NCBI GenBank assembly: GCA_917880885.1
Contig: OU862916.1
Span: 48,520,831 to 48,584,830, forward strand
Length of the DNA stretch: 64,000 nucleotides
Direction of reading: 5' to 3'
Source of the DNA: Limnephilus marmoratus
Taxonomy: Eukaryota; Arthropoda; Insecta; Trichoptera; Limnephilidae
The first letter of the stretch is position 1. Every line of letters begins with the position of its first letter. Shown here piece by piece: positions 54,451 to 64,000 of the stretch. The notes under the pieces were generated by a model that worked only from the letters and a program-made list of their open reading frames with translations, did not search any database and was not told the origin of the DNA. A program made the position numbers and the translations under genes.

Positions 54451-55129
54451 ATAAGTTAAAATGGCTTGCGTAACATATTTACATACGCAAGAGGATCTTT
54501 TAAAATTAAAAGGCCGATTTAATTCAGTGTCCTGACCTTGTTTGAGGTTGTTTGGAATATACCCCCTGCTGAATGGCCGGTTTTGCATTATCATACCCAA
54601 CGAAATGTTTACAGAACATGATCTCCTGATTAGTGACCCAGAATATCTGAGGGTTTTGTAAGGAAATGTAAGGATAGTTTTGAATTGAATGTTATCCCTC
54701 CCGAACATAAAACGGACAGTGGTTATGGTATCTTTACATGTTATTTTCAGAAACAGTTAGACCGTATTGCGTCTCGACTTCCTTCAAGGGACAATAGTCC
54801 ATCCTTTTGAAGGCAGATATAAGCTTAAGAATCATCTGAAGTGGTTAAGAAAGAAAAATAACAATTTACCCCTTGTAACTACCAGCATCGTAAAATATTG
54901 GAAATGATTAATAAATAATTTAGTTAGAAGCTAGCAATGCAGCCGGAAAGTGGTGAATCTACGTCACACAGAGAACCAAAAAAATCTCCTTTTTTCGGTC
55001 TGAGCTTCAAATTTTATTTTTTTACTATCTGACCCTGAGAACATTGTATCGCCTCAGAATCAACAACTGTTGGTTTAACTTATTAGCTGAATTCAATTTT
55101 TTATTAAGATTAAAATTACACAATGAAGC

Positions 55130-55300
55130 AATCTTCTTCTTCTTCTTTCGTATGGTGGGGGGTCAGAGGGGGACATCTAGGTCTGCGAGCCAGTCTAGGG
55201 TCTCAGGCGTTGCCCTGTGGACCTCATCAATCCCGCCGGGTAATGAATGGAGCGGGCATTCGTTGACCACATGTTCGGTGGTCTGCACCGCACCGCATTA
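55130..55300 (-). mobile_element. 3' end of the YADD-type LINE
   Basis: Nearly identical to 20576-20735: the same WLADLD-encoding end, stop, 15-bp 3' UTR and GAA repeat, here AGAAGAAGAAG. It is truncated after the CGGTGCAGACC stretch. Confidence 0.85.
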
Positions 55301-56010
55301 ATTAATTACTGTTTAAGCAATTATCGATGCGCAACTGTCCGTGTTTTGTTTTTGTCAGTAGCAGAGATGGCCTTTTAATGATTTTCTTACTTTCCCTCTT
55401 ACTTACGGGAATTGCGTTTCATTTTCTTTATACTGTGAGGGAGATTTATTAGTTTGACTCATTTTTGACTGTTGATATTTAAGTTATGTAAGAAAGAGGG
55501 ACAACATTATATTTTAAGAACAAAGGCAAAACAATCAGCGCAATTAACATTTGACGTTTTTGAATTTTTGGAATTCCCTCACTATTCAATATTATACTGA
55601 TCACAATATTGCTGTAGCTTTTTCAAAAGATGACAATTCATTCCATACAAAATGTATGAGGAAAAGAATTTTCTTCGTAATTTTTTTTTCGTTATTTTTT
55701 CCGATGTTTTAATAGCTATTCTGCTATTCGGGGCGGAGACAAATCCAACAAATCAAATATCATAAAAATCGGTTCAGCCGTTCTTGAGTTATAAATGGTG
55801 TAACAAACCGATTTTGCTTTATATATTAAAATTTTTGGTATCTAAAGGATTAAACAAAAACCCTTTGGAGACGAACATCGACCGGAAGGCGGATATTGCT
55901 TAATGTCTTTTAAAATGCGTCCAAGCGAAGACCTGTCTCCTTCGATTTTGTTATTATATGTCGATTAAGACGATTTTACATTTCAACGCATTTTAAAATA
56001 CATCGTGAAT

Positions 56011-56220
56011 GGGTTGTTCCAAAAATGTTAAAAATTCCTCAAATATTTGAAGTTTATTTTCACGTTATGTGAAAGTTCTATTTAAGTTCTGTGATTATTT
56101 TAGTTTTATGAAACAACTGACCTGAGATAATATAATAACCGAACCAGAATAGAACTTACACAGAACATGAAAATTAACATCAAATGTTTGATGAATTGTT
56201 CAAATTCTTTGGAACAACCC
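56011..56220. mobile_element. ~210-bp MITE with GGGTTGTTCC ends
   Basis: Inverted ends GGGTTGTTCCAAA and TTTGGAACAACCC bound it, and similarity between the arms extends about 60 bp. No open frame. Confidence 0.7.
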
Positions 56221-56554
56221 GTCCTAAACATTTATCCCACATACCAATAAAAGTGTTTTAATTTTTACCCAACTGAAAACACAACTATTTACCCCACTTT
56301 AATCTTTGTTTATCAGTTGTGTAAATTTACTAATAAAACATGTTTATTATTAAAGCTCCAGATATTAACTAACACTTAGCGACCGATTTTTATTTTCAAA
56401 TTTGACCTAAAAAATTACAACTTTGGACTCGATTTACTTTAGAACATAAGCTCAAATCAGAAAACGTTAAACTACATAATAAACAAATGTTAAGCAGATT
56501 TAAAAATTTCATGAGATTGTACCACTGGACACCATGTATAAAATTAATGTGAAT

Positions 56555-56805
56555 TTCGCGCAAGTCTCAACTGCTCAGGGTGCTTACTGTCAGTAAAATT
56601 AGAGCAACTCTAATTGTAGTGTGTTGGGAGTCTGAAAGGGAGACCGGGGAAATAGAAAAATGGTGGGGAAGAGGAAGTTCAGGGAGTACCTGTATATTTA
56701 GGACACGGTCACTAAGCAGGGCTAAAGCCATATCAACGCACGTTGTTAGTCTGAGTGATGTTCTTTTACCTCGGAGACACAGAGTGCCTGGCATTCAACG
56801 GGTAC
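56555..56805 (-). mobile_element. SINE family A, diverged fragment
   Basis: AAGTCTCAACTGCTCAGG, TGGTGGGGAAGAGGAAG, GGTCACTAAGCAGGGCTAAAG and TCTGAGTGATGTTCTTTTACC follow the reversed SINE A body. The head is missing. Confidence 0.6.
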
Positions 56806-56809
56806 ACTG

Positions 56810-57330
56810 AAATACATATTTTTTAACCGCCCCTAGTATGTAGATATATCTAAAAATTCAACCAGTCAAGCAATGTATATAAAGAGATAAGATTAAAACG
56901 TTTTTCTACCAATGCTCAATCAGCACAACAGGAAACTATTGATTCAAAAATGTAATAACTTTAATTTGATATAAGATTTTTAAAGTTTGTTAGTAAACTG
57001 ATATGATCAAAGAATATTTAATTAATTAATTTCACATTTAAATATTCCAGGCGCTTTTAAGGCTTTCAATAAACTAAACTTTTAGATATTCTGTAACTAC
57101 CTTGAAAGATCCTTTAAACAGAGAAAATAAGATTAAAACCCAATATTTTGTAAGTTTTTAATGAATGCTCAAAACCAGTACAATTTCTTGTAACTAAAAA
57201 CTCTTTCGTATAATTTTAACGTTAGACAAATAAAAAGTTAAGATAATTAATTTTTTTTACCCAAGATTGTTATTATTCGTCTAAGATATATAATATCTAA
57301 AAAAAACGTGTACCTAAACGTGCGTAATGT
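56810..57330. other. AT-rich interval
   Basis: No gene or recognised repeat. Confidence 0.4.
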
Positions 57331-57334
57331 TCCT

Positions 57335-57535
57335 TCAGAGCAATCTAACTGGGCTTGTGTCATCATTGGGGATGCTGTGTGGCGATACTTTACGAAAGGA
57401 AGCAGAGGAAGTTCTGGGAAGGAAAAATGGTAAGTAGGAATCTGGGGGTTAGTGTAGGACAGGAGTGACGGACTTATGAAAACAACTTTCACACTGCGGT
57501 GCTAAGCGGTGTTCCGAGAGAGGTTGTGGCGACAT
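57335..57535 (-). mobile_element. Family X element fragment
   Basis: GATGCTGTGTGGCGATAC, AGGAATCTGGGGGTTAG, AGTGACGGACTTATGAA and ACTGCGGTGCTAAGC match the 3' half of family X on the minus strand. Confidence 0.65.
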
Positions 57536-57559
57536 CCCCGCTCCAAAAGAAGAAGATGG

Positions 57560-58560
57560 AGAGATATATAATTATGAATGTTGAAGAGAGTGCGCTAGTA
57601 TTTAAAATGGTAAAATTGAAGCAAAAATTGTTAAAATGTTTAATAAAACACGACTCGTTTAAAATAGAGCAAAAATCTCTTCGGGCAAACAGCATTTAAA
57701 GAAAAACTGTGAATTTTTCATAAATATAACTTGTAAAAATAACTGAAACAGACGTGAAAATAATAATTTCAGAGCATACTTTGCAATTTTTTTCTATCGA
57801 GGGTATTTTATAAAATTTGCGTTTCGGCGTGGGGAATGTATAGACATTATCTTCAAAAATAACATATCCATATTTTTTTAAGAGCTTAAAAACTTCAAAT
57901 GTTTAAGGGGGACATGTAAGAAATTGGTAGAAATTAGGGCAATGTCAGCTTATGATTACTGATTTTAATACCCTAGCGTCTGTAAGGTAGAAATTTAAGA
58001 ACCCGTCTTCGAGTATACCTCTGACGCCGCGCCTTATGCAAAATCATTTTCGTACGTTTCGTTTGTTAAAGCTGTCGTGTCACCCGCCAATCATTCCTTA
58101 TCAATCATGTCACCAATGTGTATAATCACTCATCTGAAATTTTAATACAAACATGTCGCTGGTATCGATCCCTGAAGAAATTTCACAAAGTTTGTAAATT
58201 GTTTAGATACAAGTAATTTTAATTGAGATTTATATACTGTTTCTTTCCAAAATACACAAGAAAAGTTTCACTCTTAGCATCATTTAAAAACAAAACGTTT
58301 TCCTTTTTAAATTTCCGTTTACATTTTTTTATTCTATTTTGCTTCATACATTTTATCTGTAATTTGCATTTAAAATGTTATTTGATTGCCAGATAAGAAA
58401 TGCATTGAAGCTTGAGACCACGTTTGCTAAATTCAACCTCGTCTTACATATTCAAAACCATTTCATTTAGTCTAAGCCCCACTTAGCATTTCTTGCAATC
58501 TCCCTGAAAAATATTTTTGTTTGTAGTTATTTTTGCATTTTCTTCAGATGCGATCTTTTT
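57560..58560. other. AT-rich interval
   Basis: No gene recognised. A short open frame (57499-57699, +) runs out of family X sequence and has no motif. Confidence 0.4.
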
Positions 58561-58619
58561 AACTTTCTTTTTATCAAAGTCAAAAACTAGTAAAACTATC
58601 GTTACATAGTATAAAGCAA

Positions 58620-58925
58620 AGTCGCTCCCGCTGTCTGTATGCTTAGATCTTTGCAACGGATTTTTATGGGTTTTTCAACATTAGATAGAGCGATTCATGA
58701 GAAAGGCTTAGGTACGAGTATAATTTGTCAAGGTTTTGGGTAAATTGGTTGAAATTTATAATATATAAAGGGAGTGGGCTGGTAGGCAGACAGCGGGCTA
58801 GCAAGCGGGCAATATAAATGCAAATTAACAGATGGCGTTGGTTATAAAGGTTGGGTAACAGCGTTGTCAGTAGATGGCGTTGTGTTTGGTTAGCCAAAGT
58901 AACGCGTGGCCGGATCTGCTAGTAA
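58620..58925 (-). mobile_element. Short element family W (inverted copy)
   Basis: Minus strand starts ACTAGCAGATCCGGCCACGCG then TTACTTTGGCTAACC, with CCCGCTTGCTAGCCCGCTG and TATATTATAAATTTC inside. It matches 60188-60715 in the other orientation. Confidence 0.7.
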
Positions 58926-59099
58926 TCCATATTTCTAAATTATCTTCACTGCAAGTAGTATTAGTGGTGGTCTACGGAGACGTCCGTTGCGGTGTGTGAG
59001 AGAGATGACTATTTGCGAAAAAGATGATGAGTTTTTTTCCTTTGGAGGAAACAGACCTATGTGCATTGTGTATCACCTCGCTATTGCATATTTATATTA

Positions 59100-59236
59100 A
59101 ACGCATTGAAGCCATCCAAAGAAAATTTGTACATCATTTAAATTTCAAGTTTAATATTGGTTATCATGATTTAAACAGCTCAATGAACCTTTATGGACTT
59201 AAATCACTAAAAATTACTGAGACTCCGCAGATATAA
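59100..59236 (+). pseudogene. CR1/Jockey-like RT fragment
   Basis: HIYIKRIEAIQRKFVHHLNF then IGYHDLNSSMNLYGLKSL matches the thumb-side block of Jockey/CR1 RTs (IExIQrkFl). The upstream catalytic part is absent. Confidence 0.65.
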
Positions 59237-59433
59237 TATATTTATTATTAATTTTTTAAACTTTATGAGTAAAATCTCAAATTATAATATTTAATTAAAT
59301 GAAGACAATATTAGCGAAACTCAATCGAAATCTGGAGACAGAAAAATCAGAAAAGATATTGGCTCCGCTGGGACTCGAACCCAGAACCCTTTTCTTACAT
59401 GGAAACAGCTCTACCGATTAAGCTACGGAACCC
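59236..59433 (-). mobile_element. tRNA-headed unit (SINE-like), copy 1
   Basis: On the minus strand a tRNA-like head (59361-59432) is followed by a 120-bp AT-rich segment. The 3' segment recurs exactly at 59650-59790, where the copy ends inside the T arm. Confidence 0.5.
59361..59432 (-). tRNA. tRNA-Thr(UGU)-like gene or SINE head
   Basis: The 72-nt fold has a 7-bp acceptor stem (GGTTCCG/CGGAGCC, one G-U pair), a D stem (GCTT/GAGC) and an anticodon arm with loop CATGTAA (UGU, Thr). The T arm is a perfect CTGGG/CCCAG around TTCGAGT. An A box (TAGCTTAATCGG) and a B box (GGTTCGAGTCC) are present, with TTTT shortly downstream (59351-59354). Oddities: A instead of U at position 33, and a G27-A43 mismatch. 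These make a functional tRNA doubtful. Confidence 0.55.
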
Positions 59434-59439
59434 ATATTA

Positions 59440-60185
59440 ATTCGGTCACTTTTAACTGTATCATACTTCGACTAAGAACTACCAACATTATCTTCATTTA
59501 CTTAACGCACATATTATTGGCTGCTATCTTTATATATGATTACAAGATTCAACTCGAATTAATGCAATCTAGATAGTGTCTGGATAAATTTGTATCCATT
59601 TTATTTGTAATACGCGACATCTATTGACTTTTTCTGCAAGTCTAGGATGAATATTTATTATTAATTTTTTAAACTTTATGAGTAAAATCTCAAATTATAA
59701 TATTTAATTAAATGAAGACAATATTAGCGAAACTCAATCGAAATCTGGAGACAGAAAAATCAGAAAAGATATTGGCTCCGCTGGGACTCGACGGACTCTT
59801 AGACAAAATGCTTTTATATTCAGAGCATGTAACGTATATTTTGATAAAAATTTTAAATGTAATATAAAATATAAAATATTTAAAATATTCTCGTGTAATT
59901 TAAGTGCCTTAAAAAAATATGTCATAGCTAACGTTAAATAATTTTAAAGACGCTTTTTCAAGTTATTATGTTATTGCTTTTAATCCTTTCCATTTATTTG
60001 ACATTCGATTAACTGTTATGTTCACTCTAAGTTGTAGGTATTAACATTATTATTGCTGTTGTGTAGTAATGTGTAGTGTCAATATATTTATATTGTTATA
60101 TTTTTGTAAATTTCCTACGGGTACAGGACCCTTAGTTTTTTGAAAATCTATTATTGGATTTTATGTGTATAATTGATGTTATTAT
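59440..60185. other. Interval with a partial duplicate of the tRNA unit
   Basis: 59650-59790 is an exact ~140-bp duplicate of 59242-59384 (ends at CTGGGACTCGA). Near 60108-60140 lies a CTACGGGTACAGGACCCTTAG hairpin with an A/T tail, which resembles a LINE 3' end on the plus strand. Confidence 0.55.
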
Positions 60186-60187
60186 TA

Positions 60188-60715
60188 TAAACTAGCAGAC
60201 CCGGCCACACGTTGCTGTGGCTAACGAAGCACAACGCCATTACCCAATCTTTATAAAATCCACACCACCCGCTTGCCACCTGCCCGCTGCCCGCTGCCCG
60301 CTGCCTGAATTGAATATTTGAATTTAATCGGCTTTTCTCTGCTATAATAAGCATGTATTATACATATAAACTAATTAACTCGCCACTAATTATGCAAAGC
60401 TTGCAATGCAACACTGGGTATTTGAAAAGGGAAAATCAAATACATACTTACTCTAGGACATCTATTTTCCAATTTCTTCCTTAGAACGAATTATAAAAGT
60501 GACTATAAGTACGGCCCGCCAGCCGTTTTAAATCGCACAAATATATGTTTTCTTTGAATTTCTCGGATTTTCTCTAATATAATTTACATGTATTATACAT
60601 ATAAACATTCTTCTTCAATCACTCTATCTATTGGTAAAAACCGTATGAAAATCCGTTGCGTAGTTTAAAAGATTAACGCGCACATACATTTTGAGCGACT
60701 TCATTTTATACTATG
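60188..60715 (+). mobile_element. Short element family W
   Basis: Begins ACTAGCAGACCCGGCCACACG then TTGCTGTGGC and ends GCGACTTCATTTTATACTAT. Inside are a CTGCCCG triplicate (60284-60305) and two TCTAATATAATTTACATGTA-type segments. It lies near the inverted copy at 58620-58925. Confidence 0.7.
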
Positions 60716-60719
60716 TAAT

Positions 60720-61285
60720 GTAATAAAATGATAATGATGATGATGTAAAAAAAACTGTTGATTTTCCCTAATAAATAAAAAAAATTTAAAAAAATAATAT
60801 AAAACATCTTTGAAAGAGTTTTGCAGCATTATTGTATTAAGGAACGTATGTTTACTGCATTTTTATGCCGTCGCCGTACCGTAACCGTGAATAATCCCGG
60901 TAATAATGAAAGCGCTCAATAAGTCAAATAAATAGAATGTGTGTGTATCAAAGAATGCATTTATATTTTGAACAATAGATGATAAAATTATTATTCCATA
61001 GATATTATTGTGATGGTAACTCGTTGGTGATGCGCGGTTTTATATCAGCAATAAAACAATGCATCATCAACGAGTTCATAGTGTACCTGTAATAATAATA
61101 AGCGTAAAGTTTTGATGGGTTTTAAACTTTATTCCAGTTATGATAGAAGAACCAAAAACAATAACGTTTTTAACTGCTAAATTAAACCTATTTTTGTTTG
61201 GATTTGATTTAACGAAATTTTATTCATTGCAATAAAATATACGTTTGAATGTAGCTATAACTTTGTGGTTATCCATTATAGATAA
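60720..61285. other. AT-rich interval
   Basis: No gene or recognised repeat. Confidence 0.4.
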
Positions 61286-61290
61286 ATTAA

Positions 61291-61455
61291 ATAATTTTAC
61301 TTTGTTTGAACCACTTTTATATTTGAATAAATCTGACCGGTTTCAGAACGACCGTTCCTTCTTCAGGGCAAATATATACTGAAGAAGGAACGATCGGTCG
61401 GATTTACTCAAATATGAAAGTGGTTCAAACAAAGTTAAATTGTATCATTTAGCAA
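61291..61455. mobile_element. Penelope-like terminal repeats, collapsed palindrome
   Basis: Two arms (TTTACTTTGTTTGAACCACT at left; inverted at right) are separated by only ~15 bp. The left arm has a complete hammerhead core. The right arm lacks the GTTCCGAAACC part, so it lost the helix II and GAAA region. It is the same family as the pseudo-LTR at 22072-22165. Confidence 0.65.
61335..61366 (-). ncRNA. Hammerhead ribozyme core motif
   Basis: Minus strand: CTGAAGA, AGGAACGGTCGTTCT, GAAA, CCGGTC. Core, helix II and minimal helix III are as at 22122-22153, with a one-base change at the end of helix II. Helix I pairing is poor by eye. Confidence 0.6.
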
Positions 61456-61529
61456 TAAATTATGTTTACTCGAACGAAATAGTAATTTCTATGCTCCTTT
61501 TACGTCTGTGCCGAGTATGTTTATTTATT

Positions 61530-61915
61530 TTTTTACATTAGCTCCACACAGGAGGCTTTGAGGAAAATAGTTTAGCTCATGGCCTCTGTCATCTTTGGAG
61601 ATGCTGTATGAAGGTTTTTTTTTAGGAAAGAAAAAAGAGGAAGATTTGGGTGGAAAAAAGTATCAGGGGTTGACCTGAATCTAGGGGTTAGTATCCAGGA
61701 GTTAAGTGTGTTCGAATTCATCCCTTCCACTGCGGTGCAAGGCGATGGGTTGAGAGAGTCTCTAAATCCGACCCGCAATACAATGGATGGGCAGGGGCAT
61801 CCGCCGCCAAGATCTATACATTCTTCGCCCCGTGAACCCGGGCACACCTGCTAAGTCACCAAATTTAGTGAATTTCAGAACGGCGGTACGCACATTGCAC
61901 ACTCGCCTCCCAAAT
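61530..61915 (-). mobile_element. Family X element, near full length
   Basis: From GGGAGGCGAGTGTGC through CACTGCGGTGCAAGGCG-type and GGATACTAACCCCTAG to the shared tail CTCCTGTGTGGAGCTAATG (61535-61550). A fragmentary open frame is not conserved among copies. Confidence 0.7.
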
Positions 61916-61924
61916 TAAAAAAAA

Positions 61925-63055
61925 AACATTGTTTTTTTTACATTTACTCCTGTGTCATCTGAGATGCAGAGGGTCTTTTTGAGGAGAGGAAGGAATGAAC
62001 ATTGGTCTTGAAGAGACCCATGTTGTAGGTAGGAGGAAATACAGAGGCAAGCAAATCATTCCACCGCCGAGCTGTTGAATACAAGAACAAGTCGAAGAAG
62101 CGACCCGTTCTCATGTGACAAATGTCAACCGTGTACATATTGTTAGCATCGGCGCTACTTGCGGCCATTCGCTAAACCCAAAACCTGGAAAGGACACGCA
62201 ATAAACAGGCCAACAGCTAGCTCAGCAAAGCCGGCGCGAGCAAGGTTCCTCTTAAAACCTGGGCGAGTGTTTGTGGTTCGCTTGTAAATTCCTCCTCCTC
62301 TTCCTTTCCTCACAATCTCCAGGTCTCCTTCCTCAATCAGAACACAGTTTTGCACGTAAAGGGTTTATTCATTTAAAGGTGAACAGGGTTATACAAAAGG
62401 CAGCCTCGGCACTATACATATGGGTATTTGGCTATCTCTATAATCCTATCATAACGGGGGGGGGGACTTCTCTCAACTCTCTACACGTATTTAGTGAATT
62501 TAAACGTCAGTTCTTAGCACACAGAGGGGAAGGAAGGTTCATTTGTACTCACAAGCAGGAAATAGGTAGTCGTCAGACAGGTACTGGGTAGGCGTAAGCC
62601 TCTTCGAGCACAATACACAATTAAAGTAAACATCGCGAGTTCTTAGGTTCTCGACACAGCGCCGCGGCGCAATTACTGTGGACACTCTGGGACACTGTTG
62701 CCGAGCCCGAAAGCAGCGGGGGAATGGCTGCCGGGTGCCGTTCGGCCTCGGGCCACGGACTGCGCGTGCGGGGAGGAGGGCGGAGAGGGGCGGTGCGGCG
62801 AGTTAGTGCACTGGGGTCAATTCACTAGCTCCTCGCAACAGGAATAAGGGGGTCTATTCTTTATCTTTTATAACGTAACAATATGTTGAGAATGCGTTTA
62901 GCGTATTTCCCGATTATGCACCAGTGCCGAAGGGATCAATGACGCTAGTTCCTCGAAGCAACTTCCATTGAAATACCGATGAACAAAGATAGCATTCCCA
63001 CCCGACGCCTGTGCTCTAAGAATTGCAATCAGTCTGTTTAAGATGGGAGAATGGT
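61925..63055 (-). pseudogene. LINE family Y RT C-terminus, split by a solo LTR
   Basis: Minus strand: VHRYFNGSCFEELASLIPSA (62930-63000), then after the inserted LTR (62141-62884) TVDICHMRTGRFFDLF, ARRWNDLLASVFPPTYN and LFKTNVHSFLSSKRP (61944-62140). This reconstructs the Jockey/CR1-type C-terminal order across the insertion. Confidence 0.8.
62141..62880 (-). mobile_element. Solo LTR of an LTR retrotransposon, 740 bp
   Basis: On the minus strand it starts TGTTACGTTATAAAAG and ends GCTAACA, the TG...CA layout. It is flanked by an ATAT duplication (62137-62140 and 62881-62884). AATAAACCC (about 62365-62375) is a candidate polyadenylation signal. The segment is GC- and CpG-rich (GCGCCGCGGCGC near 62660; 62690-62810), unlike its surroundings. 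It lies inside LINE family Y. No gag/pol is present, so recombination between two LTRs is likely. Confidence 0.8.
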
Positions 63056-63059
63056 TTAT

Positions 63060-63660
63060 TGTACAAATTCTGAATAAAAAATGTTGTTCATATTTCATGA
63101 GATGAGAGCTCACAGTTTGAGAATTTTTGTTTTAACAAACAACAAACCGATTTTCTGCTTCATGCTTATTTAGAAAACAAACCGTTCAAATAATGCTCGC
63201 GTATAAAATACTCGTAAATTCACAGTTTCTGTATTAATTTTATCACCCTTATTAAATGCATATTTCAAAGCTCTTTCCGGCGATTACGTTATGGAAATAA
63301 CATTACGTAATTGACCCAAATTCAATTCAAACAAATTTTGGAACTTAAGATGATGCCATACTAGCAATGCAAAATTATAAGAAATCATATGTTTTTGTTT
63401 TGAAAATTTGATCGCTTAGAAGTATTATACATAGATGCTTCAATTAAATACCTACTACGTGTAGAAAATATCTTGGCCCTTAAAAATATCGGTAATTTTT
63501 TCAAAACGTCTTTTAATAAGCCTAGAAAAAAATAAAGTATAAGGACTATAAAAAGCTTTATTGAAAACCCCTTTTCGGATATTTATTTATTGATTAATTT
63601 TATTTTAGTAATTTGTACATTTAAGTTTACAAATTTCTAATTAATTATAATATTTCATAT
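63060..63660. other. AT-rich interval
   Basis: No gene or recognised repeat. Confidence 0.4.
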
Positions 63661-63666
63661 TGCAAA

Positions 63667-63984
63667 CTAAATTTTATGTAATTTTATGTAGCTCCTACAA
63701 TACGTCTTGAACTTTCCAATTGGTGTGGACTTCAAAGTCTCTGGTAGCTTGTTATACAACTTCACCCCCTTGTACAGCAAACTGTTCTGCGTATTCGCCT
63801 TATCCTTTTTTTGAAGCCTGATTTCTTTGCATGTTCTTGTGTTATGTCTGTGAATGTCCTTGTTAAATACAATTTTATTTGAAAAGTATTTTGGTAAAAT
63901 GTTGTTAATTATTTTGTTTATAAATATCATCGTATTCAAGGTCAGCATCTGTTTCACGGTTAGCCAATTCAGTTCCTTTAACAT
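63667..63984 (-). pseudogene. CR1/L2-like LINE RT C-terminus, runs off the window
   Basis: The frame reads LKELNWLTVKQMLTLNTMIF, LPKYFSNKIVFNKDIHRHNT and YNKLPETLKSTPIGKFKTYC. The LxWLtvkqr and YNxLPetLK...FK patterns mark the C-terminus of CR1/L2-type RT. Upstream sequence continues beyond the window end, so the full extent is unknown. Confidence 0.75.
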
Positions 63985-64000
63985 TATATATGATTTGGTT

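Larger units (their letters stand above)
54925..56545. mobile_element. Mariner-MITE relative with nested insertions
   Basis: The left end (GCCGGAAAGTGGTGAATCTAC) and the right end (AAAATTACAACTTTGGACTC, CACTGGACACCATGTATAA) match opposite ends of the element at 25293-25680. The interior is ~1.3 kb longer. Identified within it are a LINE 3' end (55130-55300), an ATCGGTTCAGCCGTTCTTG-type repeat tail (about 55765) and a MITE (56011-56220). Confidence 0.55.

Overview
The window is AT-rich, intron-era eukaryotic DNA that reads as repeat-dense arthropod, most likely insect, genome. The signs are CR1/Jockey-like and RTE-like LINE relics, tRNA-derived SINEs, hAT, mariner-like, piggyBac-like and Harbinger-like DNA transposons, Penelope-like elements, and a THAP-domain gene start with canonical GT/AG splice sites. 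Some repeat tails (an AAAATCGGTT...AACAAACA type tail and a 'CTCCTTTTTGAAGTCG' type tail) resemble ones common in Lepidoptera, but I would not name an order from this alone. There is no bacterial-style operon and no long intact host gene.

Layout. 0-8 kb: a CR1-like RT tail, a SINE carrying an 8-bp minisatellite, C/T-rich short elements, a collapsed Penelope-like inverted repeat, and a Penelope-like element with a GIY-YIG domain between long inverted repeats. 8-14 kb: the largest unexplained stretch, with a 40-bp tandem repeat at its left edge and five TAGGTCA sites near 11.4 kb. 14-18.1 kb: a decayed piggyBac-like transposase and unassigned coding-like sequence. 18.1-30 kb: a 24-bp minisatellite, LINE and SINE pieces, a Penelope GIY-YIG relic split by a MADF-bearing DNA transposon, and a 5'-truncated Jockey/CR1-like LINE split by a mariner-type MITE. 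31-36.5 kb: another Penelope pair, then two nested hAT elements, each with a perfect 8-bp target duplication; the outer one holds a ~96-bp satellite derived from a SINE tail. 37-46 kb: RTE-like pseudogenes, a Penelope pair with an RTE tail inside, and well-preserved tRNA-headed SINEs. 47-49.4 kb: a hAT relic with its dimerisation domain, then two exons encoding a complete THAP zinc finger on the minus strand. 50-64 kb: nested MITEs, LINE and SINE tails, a tRNA-Thr-like unit with a partial exact duplicate, and a CpG-rich solo LTR inside a LINE.

Nothing here works as a pathway. The biology is a layered record of transposition. The strongest points are the hammerhead-ribozyme cores in the Penelope repeats (four complete, several decayed), the dated nesting shown by target duplications, a SINE family sharing its 3' tail with a LINE family, and the spliced THAP domain, the best candidate for a functional protein-coding locus. 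All family names rest on motif recognition by eye; no database search or folding program was run.
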